A stretch of DNA of 64,000 bases from Caulobacter sp. Root343 (GTDB lineage: Bacteria; Pseudomonadota; Alphaproteobacteria; Caulobacterales; Caulobacteraceae): positions 472,973 to 536,972 of the forward strand of contig NZ_LMDF01000007.1 of assembly GCF_001425745.1 (NCBI RefSeq), read 5' to 3'. The position numbers were made by a program, and so were the translations under genes. Below are positions 47,134 to 56,042 of this stretch, piece by piece (the first letter of the stretch is position 1; each line of letters begins with the position of its first letter). The notes under the pieces were generated by a model. It had not been told where the DNA came from. It ran no database searches and saw nothing but the letters and a program-made list of their open reading frames with translations.

Positions 47134-48624
47134 ATGACTCCGATGGACCATGTCGCCGTCCAGGCGCGTCTCCAGCCGGACCGGGTGGCGGCCGTCGACC
47201 TGGCCAGCGGCCGGCGCTGGACCTACGCCGAGCTCGACCTGGCGATCGGGCGGGCGGCGGGCGTGCTGCGGCGGCGCGGGGTCGGCGAGGGCGAGCGTCT
47301 GGCGGTGCTGGCCCGCAATCGGGTCCTGCTGGCGGCCCTGCATCTGGCCTGCGCCCGGCTTGGCGCGATGTTCGTGCCTTTGAACTGGCGGCTCAGCGCC
47401 GGCGAGATCGCTGCGCTCGTCGAGGACGCCGCGCCAACCCTGATCGTCGGCGACGCCCTTCTGGGCGCGGCCGGGCTGGAAGGTCTCGATCTGGACGTCC
47501 TTCAGGCCGAAATCGACGCCGCCGAGCCCGAGCCTTCCACCCGGGGCGACCGCGAACGGCCGTCGCTGATCCTCTACACCTCGGGCACTTCGGGTCGTCC
47601 GAAGGGCGCCTTGCTGTCCGAGCGCAACCTGGATCAGACCGCGATCAACTTCGGTCGCCTGGGCAAGGTCACCCACCAGAGCACCTTCCTGGTCGACGCG
47701 CCGATGTTCCATATCATCGGCCTGATCACCTCGATCCGCCCGGCCCTGATGCATGGCGGGACGGTGCTGGTGTCCGACGGGTTCGAGCCGAGCCGGACCT
47801 TGCGCCGCCTCGGCGATCCGGCGCTGGGCGTCACCCACTATTTCTGTGTGCCGCAGATGGCCGCGATGCTGCGGGGCTTGCCGGATTTCGACGGCGCGGC
47901 GCTGGCTCGGCTGACGGCCGTGTTCACCGGCGGCGCGCCGCATCCGGCCGCCGATATCCGCGCCTGGCTGGAGCAGGGCGTGCCCGTGGTCGACGGCTAC
48001 GGCATGAGCGAGGCCGGCACCGTGTTCGGTATGCCGGCCAACATCGGGTTGATCGACGCGCGAGCCGGCTCGGCGGGCCTGGCCATGCCGGCCGTGGCGA
48101 CCCGGATCGTCGACGAGCAGGACAACGACTGCCCGCCCGGCGCCGCCGGCGAGTTGCTGCTGAAGGGCGACAACATCTTCCAGGGCTATTGGCGGCGTCC
48201 CGAAGAGACGGAACGCGCCTTCACCGCCGATGGCTGGTTTCGGACCGGCGACATCGCCCGCGCCGACGCCGAGGGCTATCACTGGTTGGTCGACCGCAAG
48301 AAGGACATGTTCATCTCGGGCGGCGAGAACGTCTATCCGGCCGAGATCGAGGCGGCCCTGGCCGATCATCCGGCCATCGCCGAATGCGCCGTGGTCGGCA
48401 TGCCCGACCCGCGCTGGGGCGAGATTGGCCATCTGGTCGCGACCTGCCGGGACGGCGCCGTCCTGGATTTGGCTATCATTCTGAATCATCTCGAAAATCG
48501 GCTGGCGCGCTATAAGCTGCCCAAGGCTCTCACCCTGGTCGCGGCCCTGCCGCGCACGGGCTCGGGCAAGATCCAGAAGACGATCCTTCGCGAACAGTTG
48601 CTCGCCGGGGATCCAAGAACCTGA
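47134..48624 (+). CDS. fcs: Feruloyl/4-coumaroyl-CoA synthetase (AMP-forming)
   Basis: ANL-family ligase that activates hydroxycinnamates with ATP and CoA, 496 residues. ATG 47134 with GGGAGGG upstream. Motifs: LYTSGTSGRPKGA near residue 148, DGYGMSEAGTVFG near residue 287, WFRTGDIARADAEGYHWLVDRKKDM near residue 368, and the catalytic lysine in GSGKIQKT near residue 475. As the third gene after vdh and ech it is best read as feruloyl-CoA synthetase, though such ligases cannot be told apart from other acyl-CoA synthetases by motifs alone. Confidence 0.88.
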   Translation: MTPMDHVAVQARLQPDRVAAVDLASGRRWTYAELDLAIGRAAGVLRRRGVGEGERLAVLARNRVLLAALHLACARLGAMFVPLNWRLSAGEIAALVEDAAPTLIVGDALLGAAGLEGLDLDVLQAEIDAAEPEPSTRGDRERPSLILYTSGTSGRPKGALLSERNLDQTAINFGRLGKVTHQSTFLVDAPMFHIIGLITSIRPALMHGGTVLVSDGFEPSRTLRRLGDPALGVTHYFCVPQMAAMLRGLPDFDGAALARLTAVFTGGAPHPAADIRAWLEQGVPVVDGYGMSEAGTVFGMPANIGLIDARAGSAGLAMPAVATRIVDEQDNDCPPGAAGELLLKGDNIFQGYWRRPEETERAFTADGWFRTGDIARADAEGYHWLVDRKKDMFISGGENVYPAEIEAALADHPAIAECAVVGMPDPRWGEIGHLVATCRDGAVLDLAIILNHLENRLARYKLPKALTLVAALPRTGSGKIQKTILREQLLAGDPRT

Positions 48625-48674
48625 ACGCCAGCGGTCTCTCGGGGAGCGACTGGCGAACCAAAGGGAGGGATGAG

Positions 48675-49616
48675 ATGGCGCCCAGTCTCGATCTACAAGG
48701 CGGTGTGGCCCGGACCCGGGTCGGGCTCGACGCCTGGAACGCCGTGGTCGCGTCGACCTTTGATAATCTCGTCGTCGACGCCGATCGCGAACGGTTCGAA
48801 GGCAGCATCGATGTCTGCAATCTGGGTGGCATGGACCTGTCGCGGGTCGCCTCCAGCGCGGCCGTGGTCCGGCGCGGTCGCTCGGCCCTAGCGCAACGCC
48901 CCTATTTCAAGCTGCACGTCCAGGACGTCGGCCGCAGCCTGAACCTGCAGGATGGCCGCGAAGCCGTGCTGGACGAGGGCGACCTGATGCTCTGCGATCC
49001 GGCGCGTCCCTACACCATCCGGTTCGACGATCCGAACCGGATGCTGGTGCTGCGGATCCCCTCCGAGCGCCTGGCCGACCGGATCGGCGATCCCGAAGCG
49101 ATGTGCGGCCGGCGACTGGCCGGGACCGGTCTGGCGGGCGCCTTGCTGACGTCCTTCATCCGCACCCTCTGGACCAATGCCGGCCGCGGCTGCGCGCCCG
49201 TCGGCGAGGCGGTGCAAGAGGCGGCCCTGTCCCTGCTGACCGCTGTGGCGCGGGAAAGCGATGGGGAAGGGCGGAACAGCCGTGATCTCGACCCGGGGCA
49301 GAGCGCGGGCGGCCGCATCAAGCGCTTCATCGACGAGAACCTGTGCGATCCGGACCTGAGCGTCGGCCGCGTGGCCGGCGCGCTCGGCGTGTCGCCGCGC
49401 TACGTCCAGATGGTGTTCGCCGGCATGGCCACCACGCCGCTGGCCTATATCCGGCGCCGGCGACTGGAGCGCGCGGCTCGAACCCTGCGCGAGGACGGCG
49501 CGACCTGCAACATCACCGAACTGTCCTTCGGCCTCGGCTTCAACGACCTTTCGCATTTCAGCCGTGCTTTCAAGGCCTTCTACGGCGTGGGGCCGCGAGA
49601 GTTCCGAGCCAGCTGA
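48675..49616 (+). CDS. AraC-family regulator (XylS/FeaR-type sensing domain)
   Basis: A 313-residue activator. ATG 48675 has AGGGAGG six bases upstream. The N-terminal domain (residues 20-190) looks like the AraC-binding type found in XylS, FeaR and relatives, and the C-terminal double HTH (residues 215-310) includes LSVGRVAGALGVSPRYVQMVF and FGLGFNDLSHFSRAFKAFYGVGPREF. It follows the ferulate genes by 50 bases and precedes the receptor, aryl-aldehyde and aryl-alcohol dehydrogenase genes, so it may sense an aromatic alcohol, aldehyde or acid. Confidence 0.87.
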   Translation: MAPSLDLQGGVARTRVGLDAWNAVVASTFDNLVVDADRERFEGSIDVCNLGGMDLSRVASSAAVVRRGRSALAQRPYFKLHVQDVGRSLNLQDGREAVLDEGDLMLCDPARPYTIRFDDPNRMLVLRIPSERLADRIGDPEAMCGRRLAGTGLAGALLTSFIRTLWTNAGRGCAPVGEAVQEAALSLLTAVARESDGEGRNSRDLDPGQSAGGRIKRFIDENLCDPDLSVGRVAGALGVSPRYVQMVFAGMATTPLAYIRRRRLERAARTLREDGATCNITELSFGLGFNDLSHFSRAFKAFYGVGPREFRAS

Positions 49617-49750
49617 GCCTCGATCCGTTCTGGCGCCCCGAAAACGACGTCGGGCTTCGCACTCGTGAAAGTCGCCTTCGCGCCTAGCCAAGTTTGACCG
49701 CGCCGCCCGTGCTCCACTGTCGACAACGACATAATAGGGAGGTTCGGGCC

Positions 49751-52324
49751 ATGGGGCGTAAGCTCTGGTTACATCACGTGTTCGGGGCGGCGTCGGTGCT
49801 GGCTCTGGCGACCGCGGGGGTCGCGCACGGCCAAATGCTCGAAGAGGTCGTCGTCACCGCCCAGAAGCGGGCGGAAAACGTCCAGGACGTTCCGATCGCC
49901 ATCTCGGCCTTCACGGCCAACGCCCTGCAGGAACGGGCGGTCGGCAATGTCGCCCAACTGTCCAACCTGGCCCCCAACGTCACCCTGGACGGCGGCACGC
50001 CGTTCTCGGGCTCGCCGTCGGTGCTGTCGGCCTATGTCCGCGGCATCGGCTCGGACGACTTCGCGTTCAACATCGATCCGGGTGTCGGCATCTATGTCGA
50101 CGGCGTCTATCTGGCCCGCACCGTCGGCGCCAACCAGGACCTGCTGGATGTCGAACGCATCGAGATCCTCAAAGGCCCGCAAGGCACGCTGTTCGGTCGC
50201 AACACCATCGGCGGGGCCATCTCGATCGTCACCCGCGAGCCGGGCGATGCGTTCAAGTTCAAGGGCGACGTCACCGTCGGCAGCTTCAAGTTGATGCAGG
50301 CGCGCGGCAGCGCCGACCTGCCGCTGGCCGAGGGGCTGTCCTCGTCGATCACCTTCGGGATCAAGAGCCGCGAAGGCTATGTCGAGCGCATACCGTTCCC
50401 CGACGCCCGCGCCCGCAACACCACCTCGTACACCGCCTTCCCCTCGTCCGACTATCGCACGGCCTCGCGCGAGGGCGGCGAGAACAGCTGGAACCTGCGG
50501 GGCAAGCTGAAGTGGAAGGGCGAGGCGACCAAGGTCGTGCTGGCGGCGGACTACACTCACGAGGACGGCGGCGGCCTGGCCAACACCCTGGTCGGCACGA
50601 CCGAGACGGTCCCCGGCAACTTCGCGGGCACGACCAACCTGCCGGGCACCGCCTTTGACCCGACCGGGACCACCGGCTTCCTGTTCGGCGGGCTCTACAA
50701 CTTCTGCATCGGCGCGAGTCCGACCCAGATCGCCGCCCGCGGCGCCCAGGCGCTGTGCGGCGTGCGCGGCACCCAATACAGCCCCGGCCTGCACGTCGCC
50801 TCGCTGGCCGGCGTCAATGTCGACGCCGATCCGAACAACAACCGGCTGCCCTATGACGGCCGCTTCATCAGCAAGGACATCGACAAGAGCTACGCCACCG
50901 GCAACAGCTTCTCGAACCTGGTCAACTGGGGCGTCGGCGCGACTGTCGAGCACAGCCTCACCGACGATGTGACGCTCAAGTCGATCACCGCCTATCGCAA
51001 GCTGCTGTGGAAGAGCGGCACCGACGCCGACGGCTCGCCGCTGAACATCGGCCAGCTCAGTTTCGACATGAAGCAGTGGCAGTTCAGCCAAGAACTTCAG
51101 CTGCTTGGCTCTGCCTTCGACAAGAAGCTGAACTATGTGCTGGGCGGCTACTACTTCAAGGAAAAGGGCTCGCTGCACGACTACGTCACCTTCGACGAAG
51201 GCCTGCTGCAGGTCGACGGTCCCAACCAGCTGGAAACCAAGAACTACGCCGCGTTCGGCCAGATCGACTGGCGGCCGATCGACCTGATCGGCGTCACCAT
51301 CGGCGGCCGCTACACCAAGGAAAAGAAGCTGTTCGAGGGCGGCCAGCAGGATCTGAACGGCTTTAATTACAAGCTCTTCGGCTGCTCGGACGCCAACGGC
51401 AACATCACGCCGAACGGCGCCTTCCCGCTGGCCCCGATCTCGTGCCAGACGGGCCTCAACTACCCTGACCCCAGCAATCCGGTGCGGGTCTATGCGCCGG
51501 GCGTCAACGAGCAGGAGTTCAGCAACTTCTCGCCCAAGGTCGGCGTGCAGCTGCACCCGGCTGACGATCTGATGGCCTATGTCAGCTGGTCCAAGGGCTA
51601 CAAGACGGGCGGTTGGACGACGCGCCTGACCAATCCCCAGCTGCTGGCCCAGCCATTCGGCGAGGAAGAGGCGACCACCTGGGAGGTCGGCTTCAAGTCC
51701 AAACTGCTGGATCGCCGCCTGCAGCTGAACGGTTCAGTGTTCAAGACGCAATACGACGGTATCCAGCTGAACTTCCAGCAGGGCACCTCGCCGACCATTC
51801 GCAACGCCGGCGACGCCGAGATCAAGGGTGTCGAGTTCGAGGCGGTCGCCGCGCCGATCGAGGGCCTGACGCTCAACGCCTCGGTGGGCTACCTGCATGC
51901 CCGCTACACCGACGTGCTGGCCGGCGTGCTGGCGGTCAGTGGCCCCAATCCCTTCCAGGCGGGCACCTTCGTCGGCGCGCCGCTGCCCAAGACGCCCACC
52001 TGGAAGATCAACTTCAGCCCGCGCTACGAGTTCAAGCTGGCCAACGGCGGCTCGATCACGGCCATCGGCGACTGGACCTATACCTCCAGCATCTGGAACA
52101 ACGCCCAGCGCACCTATCTGCTCAAGCGCCCGGCCGTCCAGGTGGTCAACGCCAGCCTCGCCTACGCTGATCCGGGCGGCGCCTGGAGCGTCAGCGTCGG
52201 CGGCACGAACCTGACCGACAAGCGCTACCTGACGACCGGCAACGAGAACATCGCCGCCGGCGCGATCTTCGGCACCTACAGCCGGCCACGCGAAGCCTAT
52301 GTCCGGTTGGGCGTGACCTTCTGA
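49751..52324 (+). CDS. TonB-dependent receptor within the aromatic cluster
   Basis: Outer-membrane receptor with 857 residues. ATG 49751 has GGGAGG eight bases upstream; a frame from 49694 begins in the leader. Signal peptide ends near AHGQM (residue 28); TonB box EEVVVTAQKRAENVQDVPIAISAF near residue 31; plug with YVRGIGSDDFAFNIDPGVGIYVDGVYLAR and KGPQGTLFGRNTIGGAIS. The barrel ends YVRLGVTF. It lies between ferulate genes and aryl-alcohol/aldehyde dehydrogenases with no sugar enzyme nearby, so uptake of lignin-derived aromatics is the simplest inference. A T-tailed hairpin follows. Confidence 0.9.
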   Translation: MGRKLWLHHVFGAASVLALATAGVAHGQMLEEVVVTAQKRAENVQDVPIAISAFTANALQERAVGNVAQLSNLAPNVTLDGGTPFSGSPSVLSAYVRGIGSDDFAFNIDPGVGIYVDGVYLARTVGANQDLLDVERIEILKGPQGTLFGRNTIGGAISIVTREPGDAFKFKGDVTVGSFKLMQARGSADLPLAEGLSSSITFGIKSREGYVERIPFPDARARNTTSYTAFPSSDYRTASREGGENSWNLRGKLKWKGEATKVVLAADYTHEDGGGLANTLVGTTETVPGNFAGTTNLPGTAFDPTGTTGFLFGGLYNFCIGASPTQIAARGAQALCGVRGTQYSPGLHVASLAGVNVDADPNNNRLPYDGRFISKDIDKSYATGNSFSNLVNWGVGATVEHSLTDDVTLKSITAYRKLLWKSGTDADGSPLNIGQLSFDMKQWQFSQELQLLGSAFDKKLNYVLGGYYFKEKGSLHDYVTFDEGLLQVDGPNQLETKNYAAFGQIDWRPIDLIGVTIGGRYTKEKKLFEGGQQDLNGFNYKLFGCSDANGNITPNGAFPLAPISCQTGLNYPDPSNPVRVYAPGVNEQEFSNFSPKVGVQLHPADDLMAYVSWSKGYKTGGWTTRLTNPQLLAQPFGEEEATTWEVGFKSKLLDRRLQLNGSVFKTQYDGIQLNFQQGTSPTIRNAGDAEIKGVEFEAVAAPIEGLTLNASVGYLHARYTDVLAGVLAVSGPNPFQAGTFVGAPLPKTPTWKINFSPRYEFKLANGGSITAIGDWTYTSSIWNNAQRTYLLKRPAVQVVNASLAYADPGGAWSVSVGGTNLTDKRYLTTGNENIAAGAIFGTYSRPREAYVRLGVTF

Positions 52325-52332
52325 CGAAGAGC

Positions 52333-52363
52333 GGGGCGAAGGCGCATGCCGCTCGCCCCTTTT
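52333..52363 (+). terminator. Intrinsic terminator after receptor gene
   Basis: GGGGCGA (52333-52339) pairs with TCGCCCC (52353-52359), with an inner GGC/GCC pairing, and TTTT follows at 52360-52363. It lies nine bases after the receptor stop, 42 before the next ATG. Confidence 0.75.
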
Positions 52364-52404
52364 CGCCCCTTGGGGCGCAGTAGATTTAGGAGCGCGAGAT
52401 CGCC

Positions 52405-53901
52405 ATGAACGACATGAGCCCGCGACCCGGCGCGTTGATCGATGCGCCGTTGCTGTTGGCCAGCCAATGGAGCGAGCGCCTGTTCTCCAACGGCTGGCGC
52501 ACGCCCCAGGGCGGGGTGATCGACGTCCTGGAGCCCGCCACCGAAACCGTGCTGACCCGGGTCGGGCGGGCCGACCGGTTCGACGTGGCGCTCGCCGCCG
52601 CCGCCGCCAAGGCCGCTCAGCCCGCTTGGGCCGCGCTGACCGCCGATGCGCGGCAGGAAATCCTGTTCCGCGCCGCCGACCTGCTGGACCAGCACGCCGC
52701 CGACCTGGCGCCCTGGATCATGCGCGAGAGCGGTTCGGTCGGGGGCAAGGCCGCCGTCGAACTGGAGCACGCCGCCGGCTTCGTGCGCCAAGCGGGCGCG
52801 ATGGCGACCGAGGCCGCCGGGCTGGTCTTGCCCGCCTCCCCAGGCAAGACCAGCATCGCCCGCCGTATCCCTCTGGGCGTGGTGGCGGTGATCTCGCCGT
52901 TCAACTTTCCGCTGGTCCTGTCGATCCGCGCGGTCGCTCCGGCCCTGGCCGCCGGCAATGCGGTCGTGCTCAAGCCCGATCCGCGTACGCCGATCAGCGG
53001 CGGCTTCCTGATCGCCCGGCTGTTCGAGGCGGCGGGTCTGCCCGAGGGCCTGCTGCACGTGCTGCCCGGCGACGCCGAGGCTGGCGACGCCCTGTGCCGC
53101 GATCCCAACATCGCCATGGTCGCCTTTACCGGCTCCACGGGCGCTGGCCGCAAGGTCGGTGAGGTGGCCGGCGGGCACCTGAAGAAGGTCGCGCTGGAAC
53201 TGGGCGGCAAGAACCCGCTGATCATTCTCGATGACGCCGATCCAGACGTCGCGGCTTCGAACGCCGCCTGGGCCGCGTGGCTGCACCAGGGACAGATCTG
53301 CATGACCGCCGGCCGCTTGTTGGTACAGCGCGGGATCCACGACGCCGTGGTCGAGCGCCTGGCGGCCAAGGCGGCGCAGCTGCCGGTCGGCGACCCGATG
53401 CGCGGCGACGTGGCGCTGGGTCCGCTGATCAGCCGTAGCCAGCTCGACCGCGTCCACGCCATCGTCTCCGACACGGTGGCGGCCGGCGCGCGCCTCGTCG
53501 CTGGCGGAACGCATGAGGGCCTCTTCTATGCGCCGACCGTGCTGACCGGGGTTACGCCGGGCATGCGGGCGTTCGAGGAGGAGATCTTCGGTCCCGTGGC
53601 GGCGGTCACCGTGTTCGATGACCTGGACGAAGCCGCGCGCCTGGCCAACCATGGCCCCTACGGCCTCGCGGCGGGGATCATCACCGGTTCGGTGGGACGC
53701 GGCATGAGCCTGGGCGGCGCGCTGGAGGTGGGGCACCTGCACATCAACGACCAGACAGTCGACGCCGGGCCGCACTCGCCGTTCGGGGGCATGAAGGCGT
53801 CCGGCAATGGCAGCCGCATCAGCGGGCCGGCGAACCTGGACGAGTTCACCACCTGGCGGTGGGAGACGGTCAAGGCCGTCGCCACGGCTTATCCCTTCTA
53901 G
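52405..53901 (+). CDS. Benzaldehyde-type aldehyde dehydrogenase (XylC-like)
   Basis: NAD(P)-dependent aldehyde dehydrogenase of 498 residues. Asn in SPFNFPLVLS near residue 171, FTGSTGAGRKVG near residue 243, Glu in ALELGGKNPLI near residue 267, Cys in HQGQICMTAGR near residue 301, and EEIFGPVAAV near residue 393. The long N-terminal part and NDQTVDAGPHSPFGG near the end match benzaldehyde dehydrogenases. The aryl-alcohol dehydrogenase starts 27 bases later, so the pair would convert a benzylic or cinnamylic alcohol to its acid. Coniferyl aldehyde dehydrogenase is an alternative reading. Confidence 0.86.
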   Translation: MNDMSPRPGALIDAPLLLASQWSERLFSNGWRTPQGGVIDVLEPATETVLTRVGRADRFDVALAAAAAKAAQPAWAALTADARQEILFRAADLLDQHAADLAPWIMRESGSVGGKAAVELEHAAGFVRQAGAMATEAAGLVLPASPGKTSIARRIPLGVVAVISPFNFPLVLSIRAVAPALAAGNAVVLKPDPRTPISGGFLIARLFEAAGLPEGLLHVLPGDAEAGDALCRDPNIAMVAFTGSTGAGRKVGEVAGGHLKKVALELGGKNPLIILDDADPDVAASNAAWAAWLHQGQICMTAGRLLVQRGIHDAVVERLAAKAAQLPVGDPMRGDVALGPLISRSQLDRVHAIVSDTVAAGARLVAGGTHEGLFYAPTVLTGVTPGMRAFEEEIFGPVAAVTVFDDLDEAARLANHGPYGLAAGIITGSVGRGMSLGGALEVGHLHINDQTVDAGPHSPFGGMKASGNGSRISGPANLDEFTTWRWETVKAVATAYPF

Positions 53902-53928
53902 CGTCGCGGCCTTCGAGGAGCCTTCCGC

Positions 53929-55029
53929 ATGCAGATCACCGCCGCCGTCACGCGTCGTCCAGCCGGGCCCTTCAGCCTCGAGACGCTCGACATCGAGGCG
54001 CCGCGGGCCGGCGAGGTCCTGGTCCGGGTCGTCGCCACCGGCGTCTGCCATACCGACATGGTAATGCGCGATCAGCACCTGCCCACACCCCAGCCCGTTG
54101 TCCTGGGTCACGAGGGCGCGGGGATCGTCGAGCGGGTCGGACCCGGCGTGACCAAGGTCGGGCCCGGCGACCACGTGGTCATGACGTTCAACTCCTGCGG
54201 CCGGTGCCCCTCGTGCGCGGACCACGCGCCGACCTATTGCCACGAGTTCTTCCCGCGCAACTTCATGGGCGCGCGCGAGGACGGCTCGTCGGGCCTGTCG
54301 CGGGGCGGGGAGACCATCCACGCCAACATCTTCGGCCAGTCGTCGTTCGCCACCCACGCTCTGTGTCACGAGCGGAACGCGGTGAAGGTCGACAAGGCCG
54401 CGCCGCTGGAGATCCTGGGGCCGCTCGGCTGCGGGGTGATGACCGGGGCAGGGGCGGTGATGAACGCCCTGAAGGTTCCCGCCGGCCGCTCGCTGGCGGT
54501 GTTCGGCGCCGGCGCGGTCGGCCTGTCGGCTGTGCTGGCGGCCAAGGCGATCGGCGCCGGCCCGATCATCGCGGTGGACATCAATCCCGAGCGCCTAGCC
54601 CTGGCGCTGGAGCTCGGCGCGGACCACGCCCTGAACGGCGCGGAGGGTGGGGTGGTCGAAAAGATCCAGGCGATCACCGGGACCGGCGCGCACTTTGCGA
54701 TCGACACGACCGCCAACCTCAAGGTGATGCGCCAGGCCGTCGATTGCCTGGGCGCGCGCGGCGTCTGCGGTCTGGTCGGCGCGTCCAAGATGGGCGACGA
54801 GCTGCCGCTGGACGCGGTGTCGGTGATGAGCGGCGGCAAGGTGGTGCGTGGCGTGGTCGAGGGCGACGCTGATCCCGACGTCTTCATTCCCGAGCTGATC
54901 GCGCTTTACCAGGCAGGGCTGTTCCCGTTCGACCGCCTGATCCGCTTTTACCCGCTGGCCGAGATCAACCAGGCCGTGGCCGACGGCGAGGCGGGCAGGG
55001 TGATCAAACCGATCGTGCGGATGACCTGA
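53929..55029 (+). CDS. Zinc-dependent aryl-alcohol dehydrogenase (XylB-like)
   Basis: Medium-chain dehydrogenase of 366 residues. Catalytic zinc ligands in GVCHTDMVMRD (Cys near residue 38) and GHEGAG (His near residue 60); structural-zinc cysteines in NSCGRCPSCADHAPTYC near residues 86-103; Rossmann motif GAGAVGLSA near residue 195, with an Asp after strand 2 (AVDINPERL), which favours NAD over NADP. The sequence pattern is of benzyl-alcohol dehydrogenases. It closes the receptor-ALDH-ADH unit and is followed by a terminator. Substrate among benzyl, vanillyl or coniferyl alcohol is not determined. Confidence 0.87.
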   Translation: MQITAAVTRRPAGPFSLETLDIEAPRAGEVLVRVVATGVCHTDMVMRDQHLPTPQPVVLGHEGAGIVERVGPGVTKVGPGDHVVMTFNSCGRCPSCADHAPTYCHEFFPRNFMGAREDGSSGLSRGGETIHANIFGQSSFATHALCHERNAVKVDKAAPLEILGPLGCGVMTGAGAVMNALKVPAGRSLAVFGAGAVGLSAVLAAKAIGAGPIIAVDINPERLALALELGADHALNGAEGGVVEKIQAITGTGAHFAIDTTANLKVMRQAVDCLGARGVCGLVGASKMGDELPLDAVSVMSGGKVVRGVVEGDADPDVFIPELIALYQAGLFPFDRLIRFYPLAEINQAVADGEAGRVIKPIVRMT

Positions 55030-55054
55030 ATCCTCGGTGGTCTCCGCTTCCTTG

Positions 55055-55087
55055 GCCCGACGCGGATCTCGCGCCGGGCTCTTTTTT
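55055..55087 (+). terminator. Intrinsic terminator after aryl-alcohol dehydrogenase
   Basis: GCCCG (55055-55059) pairs with CGGGC (55075-55079), with inner GCG/CGC pairing, followed by TCTTTTTT. It lies between the convergent alcohol dehydrogenase and vanB genes. Confidence 0.75.
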
Positions 55088-55091
55088 GTTC

Positions 55092-56042
55092 CTAGAGATC
55101 AAGCATCAGGCGCGGCGTGCGCGCCCGCGAGCAGCAGGGCGTGAACTGGTCGCCCGCCAGTTTCTCGGCATCGGTCTGAAAGGCGTCACGATGGTCGGGC
55201 TCGCCCTCGATCACGCGGGTCAAGCAGGTGCCGCAGACGCCCTGTTCGCACGAGACGGGCACGAAGACGCCGGCTTCCTCCAGGGCCTGCGCGGCGGTCT
55301 GGCCGACGGCGACTGGCACGACCTGGCCGGTGCTGGCGATCACCAGCTCGAACGGCCGATCCTCCCCCTCGGGCGCGGGCGCGGCTGCGAAGTGCTCCTT
55401 GCGGATCTGGTCGGGCGCCCAGCCGCGCGCCAGGGCGCCGTCGATGACGTGAGCCATGAACCCGCCGGGGCCGCAGACATAAAGGCGGCGTCCCGGCGCC
55501 GGAGCGGCGAGCGCTGCGTCGAGGTCCAGTCGCGTGGCGGGCTCGGCGTCGAAGGACAAACGCACCGCGTCGGCGAACGGCGCCGCCGCCAGCTCGTCCA
55601 GGAACGCGGCCCGCGATCGGTCGCGGGCGCAATAGTGGAAGATGAAGGGGCTGCCCAAGGCGTGCAGCCGGCGGGCCATGGCCAGGATGGGCGTCACGCC
55701 GACGCCGCCAGCGAACAGCAGGTGCTCCTTGGCCGTCTCGTCCAGCGCGAACAGGTTGCGAGGCGCGCTGATGTCCAGCGTCGCGCCTTCGGTCAGGGTC
55801 TCGTGCACATAGGCCGAACCCCCTCGTGAGGCCGGGTCGCGCAGGACGGCGATCCGATAGCGGCCGCGCTCGGCCGGGTCATTACAAAGCGAGTACTGGC
55901 GCGTCAGGCCGTTGCCCAGGAAAAGGTCGACATGCGCGCCGGCGCTGAACGGGGGCAGGTCGCGCCCCTCGGGGCAGACGAGATCGAGCCGCACGATGTC
56001 CTCGGCGGCCTGGGCGCGGGACGCCACCCGAACCTTGATCAT
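55092..56042 (-). CDS. vanB: Vanillate O-demethylase oxidoreductase subunit
   Basis: Reductase that passes electrons from NAD(P)H through flavin and a plant-type [2Fe-2S] centre to VanA. 316 residues: flavin-binding RQYSLCND near residue 54, NAD-binding GGVGVTPILAMA near residue 111, YVCGPGGFMAHV near residue 190, and the C-terminal ferredoxin domain with CEQGVCGTCLTRV near residue 264 and a last Cys near 297. Its start overlaps the vanA stop (TGATG), so the two are one operon. Confidence 0.94.
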   Translation of the reverse strand: MIKVRVASRAQAAEDIVRLDLVCPEGRDLPPFSAGAHVDLFLGNGLTRQYSLCNDPAERGRYRIAVLRDPASRGGSAYVHETLTEGATLDISAPRNLFALDETAKEHLLFAGGVGVTPILAMARRLHALGSPFIFHYCARDRSRAAFLDELAAAPFADAVRLSFDAEPATRLDLDAALAAPAPGRRLYVCGPGGFMAHVIDGALARGWAPDQIRKEHFAAAPAPEGEDRPFELVIASTGQVVPVAVGQTAAQALEEAGVFVPVSCEQGVCGTCLTRVIEGEPDHRDAFQTDAEKLAGDQFTPCCSRARTPRLMLDL

